Source of the DNA: Uruburuella suis
Lineage (GTDB): Bacteria; Pseudomonadota; Gammaproteobacteria; Burkholderiales; Neisseriaceae
Length of the DNA: 9,902 nucleotides
Direction of reading: 5' to 3'
Assembly: GCF_004341385.1 (NCBI RefSeq)
Contig: NZ_SLXE01000036.1
Coordinates: 1 to 9,902, forward strand
This document shows positions 6,884 to 9,902 of the stretch, piece after piece (positions within the stretch are counted from its first letter, which is position 1; the number at the start of each line of letters is the position of its first letter). The notes below the pieces were generated by a model. It ran no database searches. It was not told the origin of the DNA and saw only the letters and a list, made by a program, of their open reading frames with translations. Both the position numbers and the translations under genes were made by a program.

Positions 6884-6965
6884 GTTTGATAGATGTTACT
6901 GTCAATATAAATATAGTGGAATAAGTGCAAAATTGATACAGACCGGCGAAAAATGTACGGTTCGA

Positions 6966-7014
6966 CCACGCACACAGAAGCCGGTTTAAACGCGTGCGTG
7001 GCTGCGCCACACAC
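6966..7014. repeat. GC-rich cluster of competing inverted repeats
   Basis: CCACGCAC (6966-6973) is an exact inverted match to GTGCGTGG (6994-7001) across 20 bases. The same middle segment (6994-7002) also pairs with GCCACACAC (7006-7014) across a 3-base loop, with one mismatch that becomes a G-U pair in minus-strand RNA. The two hairpins exclude each other. The segment is GC-rich within an AT-rich spacer, as a small dispersed palindromic repeat would be. No gene follows closely in either direction. Confidence 0.5.
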
Positions 7015-7075
7015 CCTGCACACGATTTGAGATTTCTTATTTTTGCATCCGTTTTTCTTTGATTTCACCATCTAA

Positions 7076-7108
7076 AAACACAGCGCCATATCGCAATGGG
7101 CTGTGTTT
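7076..7108 (-). terminator. Terminator of fabI
   Basis: A 9-bp stem, AAACACAGC (7076-7084) with GCTGTGTTT (7100-7108), is extended inward by CCAT/ATGG after a one-base bulge. On the minus strand it ends in TTTTT followed by AGATGG. It begins 25 bases after the fabI stop. Unlike most terminators in this window, it contains no uptake sequence. Confidence 0.85.
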
Positions 7109-7133
7109 CGGTCTGCACCAATCTTGGGCGCGC

Positions 7134-7928
7134 TTATTCTTCTTCTTCGGGGTCGTTCAGCGCATTGATGCTGTAGCCGCCGTCGACATAAGTGATTTCG
7201 CCGGTGATGCCCGAGGCGAGATCAGAGAGCAAGAAGGCGGCGGTGTTGCCCACTTCTTCGATGGTCACGTTGCGGCCGAGCGGGTTATGCGAAGCCACAT
7301 GGCTCAGGAGCTTGCTGAAGTCGGCAATGCCCGAAGCGGCCAGGGTTTTGATGGGGCCTGCGGAAATGCCGTTGCAGCGGATGCCTTCTTTGCCCAGACA
7401 GGCGGCGGTGAAGCGCACACCGGCCTCAAGGCTGGCTTTGGCCATGCCCATTACATTGTAATTCGGGATGGCGCGAATGGCGCCCAGATAGGTGAGCGCC
7501 ACAATGGCACCGTTGCGGCCCTGCATCAGCGGGCGCGCGGCTTTGGCCAGCGCGGGCAGGCTGTAGGCCGACACTTCGTGCGCCACGCGGAAGGCTTCGC
7601 GGCTGATGCTGTCGAGAAAGTCGCCACCCAACGCTTCGCGCGGGGCAAAGCCGATGGAGTGCACGAGGCCGTCGAGGCCGTCCCAGTGTTTGCCCAAATC
7701 GGCAAAAGCCTGCTCGATTTCTTCGTCGCTCTGCACATCGCAGCGGAACACCAAATCGGAGCCCAGCTCTTTGGCCATTTTGCGCACGCGCTCTTCGAGT
7801 TTGTCGACAACATAAGTAAAGGCAAGCTCGGCGCCTTGCTCGTGGCATGCTTTGGCGATGCCGTAAGCGATAGAGCGCTCGGAAATCATGCCGGTAATGA
7901 GGATTTTTTTACCTTGCAAAAAGCCCAT
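7134..7928 (-). CDS. fabI: Enoyl-[acyl-carrier-protein] reductase (NADH) FabI
   Basis: FabI catalyses the last step of each fatty-acid elongation cycle, the NADH-dependent reduction of trans-2-enoyl-ACP in the cytoplasm, and is the target of triclosan. The 264-residue protein is a short-chain dehydrogenase-type Rossmann enzyme. The nucleotide-binding segment at 9-22 (ILITGMISERSIAY) has the spacing typical of FabI, and Asp64 is in RCDV. The catalytic pair is Tyr157 in IPNYNVMG and Lys164, with the second conserved tyrosine Tyr147 in TYLGA. Gly93, where resistance mutations fall in E. coli, is the usual residue, so I expect a triclosan-sensitive enzyme. The ATG at 7926-7928 has AAGGAT 8 bases upstream. 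It is transcribed alone from a strong promoter and divergent from the yejA-like gene. Confidence 0.97.
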   Translation of the reverse strand: MGFLQGKKILITGMISERSIAYGIAKACHEQGAELAFTYVVDKLEERVRKMAKELGSDLVFRCDVQSDEEIEQAFADLGKHWDGLDGLVHSIGFAPREALGGDFLDSISREAFRVAHEVSAYSLPALAKAARPLMQGRNGAIVALTYLGAIRAIPNYNVMGMAKASLEAGVRFTAACLGKEGIRCNGISAGPIKTLAASGIADFSKLLSHVASHNPLGRNVTIEEVGNTAAFLLSDLASGITGEITYVDGGYSINALNDPEEEE

Positions 7929-7971
7929 TTTTTATCCTTAGCAGTGGTTTTGCTGTTGTATTAAGCGGCGC

Positions 7972-8000
7972 ATTATAGCAAATAATCGCTGTTTTGGCAG
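7972..8000 (-). promoter_or_regulatory. Sigma70 promoter of fabI
   Basis: On the minus strand CTGCCA (7995-8000) lies 17 bases before a perfect TATAAT (7972-7977). The TG one base upstream of TATAAT makes it an extended -10. Transcription should start near 7965, giving a leader of about 37 bases before the fabI start codon. Confidence 0.8.
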
Positions 8001-8013
8001 GGAAAACAATGTT

Positions 8014-8025
8014 TTCAGACGGCCT
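8014..8025 (-). repeat. AG-dialect DNA uptake sequence in the fabI/yejA divergent spacer
   Basis: A single perfect AGGCCGTCTGAA on the minus strand lies just upstream of the fabI -35 region and about 40 bases before the yejA-like start codon. It is unpaired, so it is not a terminator. Confidence 0.95.
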
Positions 8026-8067
8026 GTGGGTTTGTGGGTAAAATAAGGCCGCAATGAAAGGTGAGTG

Positions 8068-9849
8068 ATGATAAAGCAATTGTTTTTTACGGCGCTGTGC
8101 AGCCTGCCGGCGTTGGCGCTGGCGGCACACGGCATCAGCCTGGGGCAGCCGCCGCGCTATGCGGCAGGATTTGCCCATTTCCAGTATGCAAACCCGGCCG
8201 CGCCCAAGGGCGGCAGTTTTTCGCTGCCGGTGGCCGGCGGCTTCGACACGCTCAACCCGTTTACGCTCAAGGGCGATCACGAAGCGGGCGTGGCCACGCT
8301 CACGCTCGACACGCTGATGGCCAAGAGCGATGACGAGCCGTTTGCCATGTATGGCTTGCTGGCTGAAGATGTGCAGCTGGCTTCAGACGGCCTTTCGGTT
8401 ACGTTCAAGCTCAACCCGAAAGCGCGTTTTCACAATGGCGATGCGGTGTTGGCCAAAGATGTGGCCGCTTCGTTCAACACGCTCACGCGCGATGCGGCCG
8501 CCGCGCCGATGTATAAATTCTACTGGGCCGATGTGGCGCGGGTGGACACGCCCGACGCGCGCACGGTGGTGTTCCGCTTCAAGCAGCGCAATGCCGAATT
8601 GCACATGACGCTGGGCGAATTGCCGGTGTTTTCCCACAAAAGCTATCCCAAAGGGCTTGCCGCCGCGCCCAATGCGCTGCCCATCGGCTCGGGGCCTTAC
8701 CGTTTTGTGCGCGCGGACACCAATCGTCAGAGCGAATACCGCCGCGATGCGGCCTATTGGGCGCAAAATCTGCCCACTCGCAAAGGCATGTACAACTTCG
8801 ACACCGTGCGCTTCAAATATTACCGCGACGACAGTGTGCGCATCGAAGGCATCAAAGGCGGCCAATACGATTTCGTGCAGGAAAACATCGCCCGCAACTG
8901 GGCGCGCGCCTATCCCGAGAGCGTGTTGCAAAAGCGCAATCTGCAAAAACACGAGTGGCAGCACAGCAACACCGCCGGCCTGCAAGGCTTTGTGATGAAC
9001 ACGCGCAGAAAGCCGCTCGACGATATCCGCGTGCGCCGCGCGCTGGTGTTGAGCTTTGATTACGAAAGCATCAACAACCGCCTGTTTTACGGCCTTTATA
9101 AACGCAGCTACAGCCTGTTTACCAACGGCAGCATGGCCGCCGAGGGCAAGCCGCAGGGCGCAGAGCTCGCTTTGCTCAACAGCGTGCGCAACAAGCTGCC
9201 GGCTGCTGTGTTTGACGAGCCCGTGCCGCTGCCGCCGCAAACCAACCCCGCGCTCGGCGTGCGCCCCAACTTGGTGCAGGCGCGCGCGCTCTTGCAATCG
9301 GCCGGCTACCGCTACCGGGGCGGCGTGTTGGTAGATAAACAAGGCCGGCCGCTGGTGCTCGAATTTTTGTCGCCGAGCAAAACCTATGAGCGCGTCACCG
9401 CCAAATGGCAGCGCGATTTGGCCAAAATCGGCATCACCCTGAATGTGCGTGTGGCCGATGCAGCGGTGTATCAAAAGCGGCGCAACGATTTCGATTACGA
9501 CCTCACCATTGTGGTGTATGCCAACAGTGAAAGCCCCGGCAACGAGCAATTCAACTATTTCGGCTGCCAAGCCGCGAAAACCCCGGGCAGCAACAACTGG
9601 GCCGGCGTGTGCGACCCGGCGGTGGAAACCCTGCTCAAGCGCTTTGAAAACTTCAACAACCGCGCCGAGCTCACCGCCGCCGCCCGCGCACTCGACCGCG
9701 TGATCCGCCATCAATATGTCGTGGTGCCCAATTGGTATGCCGACAAATACCGCGTGATTTACCGCAACACCATCGCGTTGCCCGCGCAGATGCCGCAATA
9801 TTACAGCGCCACCGATTGGGTGCTGAAAGCGGGCTGGGTGAAGCGCTGA
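8068..9849 (+). CDS. yejA: YejA-type periplasmic substrate-binding protein (peptide ABC transporter)
   Basis: This is an extracytoplasmic solute-binding protein of family 5, YejA branch. In E. coli YejA serves the YejABEF importer for peptides and microcin C. The 593-residue precursor (E. coli YejA is about 600) has a signal peptide with a likely cut after LALA (16-19) and no lipobox, so it should be soluble. YejA hallmarks are HFQYANPAAPKGG (37-49), FDTLNPFTLKG (59-69), KSDDEP, the VRRALVLSFDYE segment and ALDRVIRHQYVVVPNWY near the C-terminus. Two cysteines (500, 515), not in E. coli YejA as I recall it, could form a disulfide. I chose the ATG at 8068 over the in-frame GTG at 8065 because AAGG ends 6 bases before it. 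A weak -10 (TAAAAT, 8039-8044) has no clear -35. No permease or ATPase follows before a terminator, so its transporter partner is unknown. The symbol denotes family, not proven substrate. Confidence 0.88.
   Translation: MIKQLFFTALCSLPALALAAHGISLGQPPRYAAGFAHFQYANPAAPKGGSFSLPVAGGFDTLNPFTLKGDHEAGVATLTLDTLMAKSDDEPFAMYGLLAEDVQLASDGLSVTFKLNPKARFHNGDAVLAKDVAASFNTLTRDAAAAPMYKFYWADVARVDTPDARTVVFRFKQRNAELHMTLGELPVFSHKSYPKGLAAAPNALPIGSGPYRFVRADTNRQSEYRRDAAYWAQNLPTRKGMYNFDTVRFKYYRDDSVRIEGIKGGQYDFVQENIARNWARAYPESVLQKRNLQKHEWQHSNTAGLQGFVMNTRRKPLDDIRVRRALVLSFDYESINNRLFYGLYKRSYSLFTNGSMAAEGKPQGAELALLNSVRNKLPAAVFDEPVPLPPQTNPALGVRPNLVQARALLQSAGYRYRGGVLVDKQGRPLVLEFLSPSKTYERVTAKWQRDLAKIGITLNVRVADAAVYQKRRNDFDYDLTIVVYANSESPGNEQFNYFGCQAAKTPGSNNWAGVCDPAVETLLKRFENFNNRAELTAAARALDRVIRHQYVVVPNWYADKYRVIYRNTIALPAQMPQYYSATDWVLKAGWVKR
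8382..8393 (-). repeat. AG-dialect DNA uptake sequence inside the yejA-like gene
   Basis: A perfect AGGCCGTCTGAA on the minus strand lies within the coding region, where the sense strand reads Ser-Asp-Gly-Leu in frame. It is the only perfect copy inside a gene in this window. Confidence 0.95.
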
Positions 9850-9864
9850 GCGTTGGTGGCGAAA

Positions 9865-9902
9865 AGGCCGTCTGAAAACATGCTTGCATGTTTTCAGACG
9901 GC
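9865..9902 (+). terminator. DUS-pair terminator after the yejA-like gene, cut by the window edge
   Basis: A 17-bp stem (9867-9883 with 9886-9902) around TT is built from AGGCCGTCTGAA (9865-9876) and its inverted copy (from 9893, last two bases beyond the edge). It starts 15 bases after the stop codon. The expected T-run lies outside the window, so the call rests on the stem and position. Confidence 0.82.

Larger units (their letters stand above)
6664..7133. other. 470-base spacer between mscL and fabI
   Basis: The stretch holds the mscL upstream region with the FNR-type site, an imperfect hairpin (6787-6820), a long-loop uptake-sequence hairpin (6826-6883), AT-rich DNA with possible promoter boxes (about 6886-6925), a GC-rich cluster of inverted repeats (6966-7014) and the fabI terminator (7076-7108). 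A 70-codon frame on the minus strand (7071 to 6859) is open, but it starts inside the fabI terminator T-run, has no ribosome site, and is not similar to anything I recognise. I do not call it a gene. Confidence 0.6.

Noticed and set aside
6904..6925. Possible end of a Correia-type repeat (TATAGTGGAATAA resembles TATAGTGGATTAA)
   Set aside because: Only about 12 of 13 bases match, the following sequence diverges, and no inverted partner end is found in the spacer. A degenerate remnant cannot be excluded.
6859..7071. 70-codon frame on the minus strand between fabI and mscL
   Set aside because: It has no ribosome site, begins in the T-run of the fabI terminator, ends inside the DUS hairpin, and has a composition unlike the neighbouring proteins.
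8383..9798. 471-codon open frame on the minus strand opposite the yejA-like gene
   Set aside because: It lies entirely within a well-supported YejA-family gene. Long antisense frames are expected in GC-rich coding DNA, and its translation is rich in His, Ala and Val with no recognisable domain.
1..9902. A hidden defence, mobile or otherwise new multi-gene system
   Set aside because: All long coding frames are explained by dpp, mscL, fabI and a YejA-type gene. No transposase, integrase, toxin-antitoxin, CRISPR or phage signature was seen.

Overview
The window is chromosomal DNA from a member of the Neisseriaceae, most likely a Neisseria outside the meningococcus/gonococcus group. The main evidence is the DNA uptake sequence. 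The 12-mer AGGCCGTCTGAA (the AG-DUS dialect) occurs eleven times in full and once cut by the right edge, both singly and as inverted pairs that form transcription terminators. No perfect copy of the meningococcal form ATGCCGTCTGAA was seen. The coding sequence is GC-rich and the intergenic spacers are AT-rich.

From right to left on the minus strand there are three transcription units. fabI (7134-7928) is the NADH-dependent enoyl-ACP reductase of fatty acid synthesis, with a good sigma70 promoter and its own terminator. mscL (6229-6663) is the large mechanosensitive channel, preceded by a perfect FNR-type palindrome and followed by a 46-bp perfect palindrome that acts as terminator. The third is a complete dipeptide ABC importer operon, dppA-dppB-dppC-dppD-dppF (5861 down to 180). 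It reads from a promoter near 5980-6007 to a DUS-pair terminator at 125-164. DppA is the lipid-anchored binding protein, DppB and DppC the permease, and DppD and DppF the two ATPases. A GC-rich hairpin between dppA and dppB probably lets the binding protein be made in excess over the membrane parts. dppC/dppD and dppD/dppF are separated by 1 base and overlapped by 4 bases, so they are probably translationally coupled.

On the plus strand, divergent from fabI, is a single YejA-type periplasmic binding protein (8068-9849). It is followed at once by a terminator hairpin, so it appears to be a monocistronic (orphan) binding protein, at least within this window. It is a second peptide-type solute binder in the same neighbourhood as the dpp operon.

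The two long gene-free stretches are 5862-6228 (dpp leader, promoter and AT-rich upstream DNA) and 6664-7133 (mscL upstream region, a long-loop DUS hairpin, a GC-rich set of competing inverted repeats, and the fabI terminator). No tRNA, rRNA, CRISPR array, insertion sequence or phage gene was seen. The genes are ordinary housekeeping and nutrient-uptake genes. I found no convincing new multi-gene system; the points of interest are regulatory and structural.
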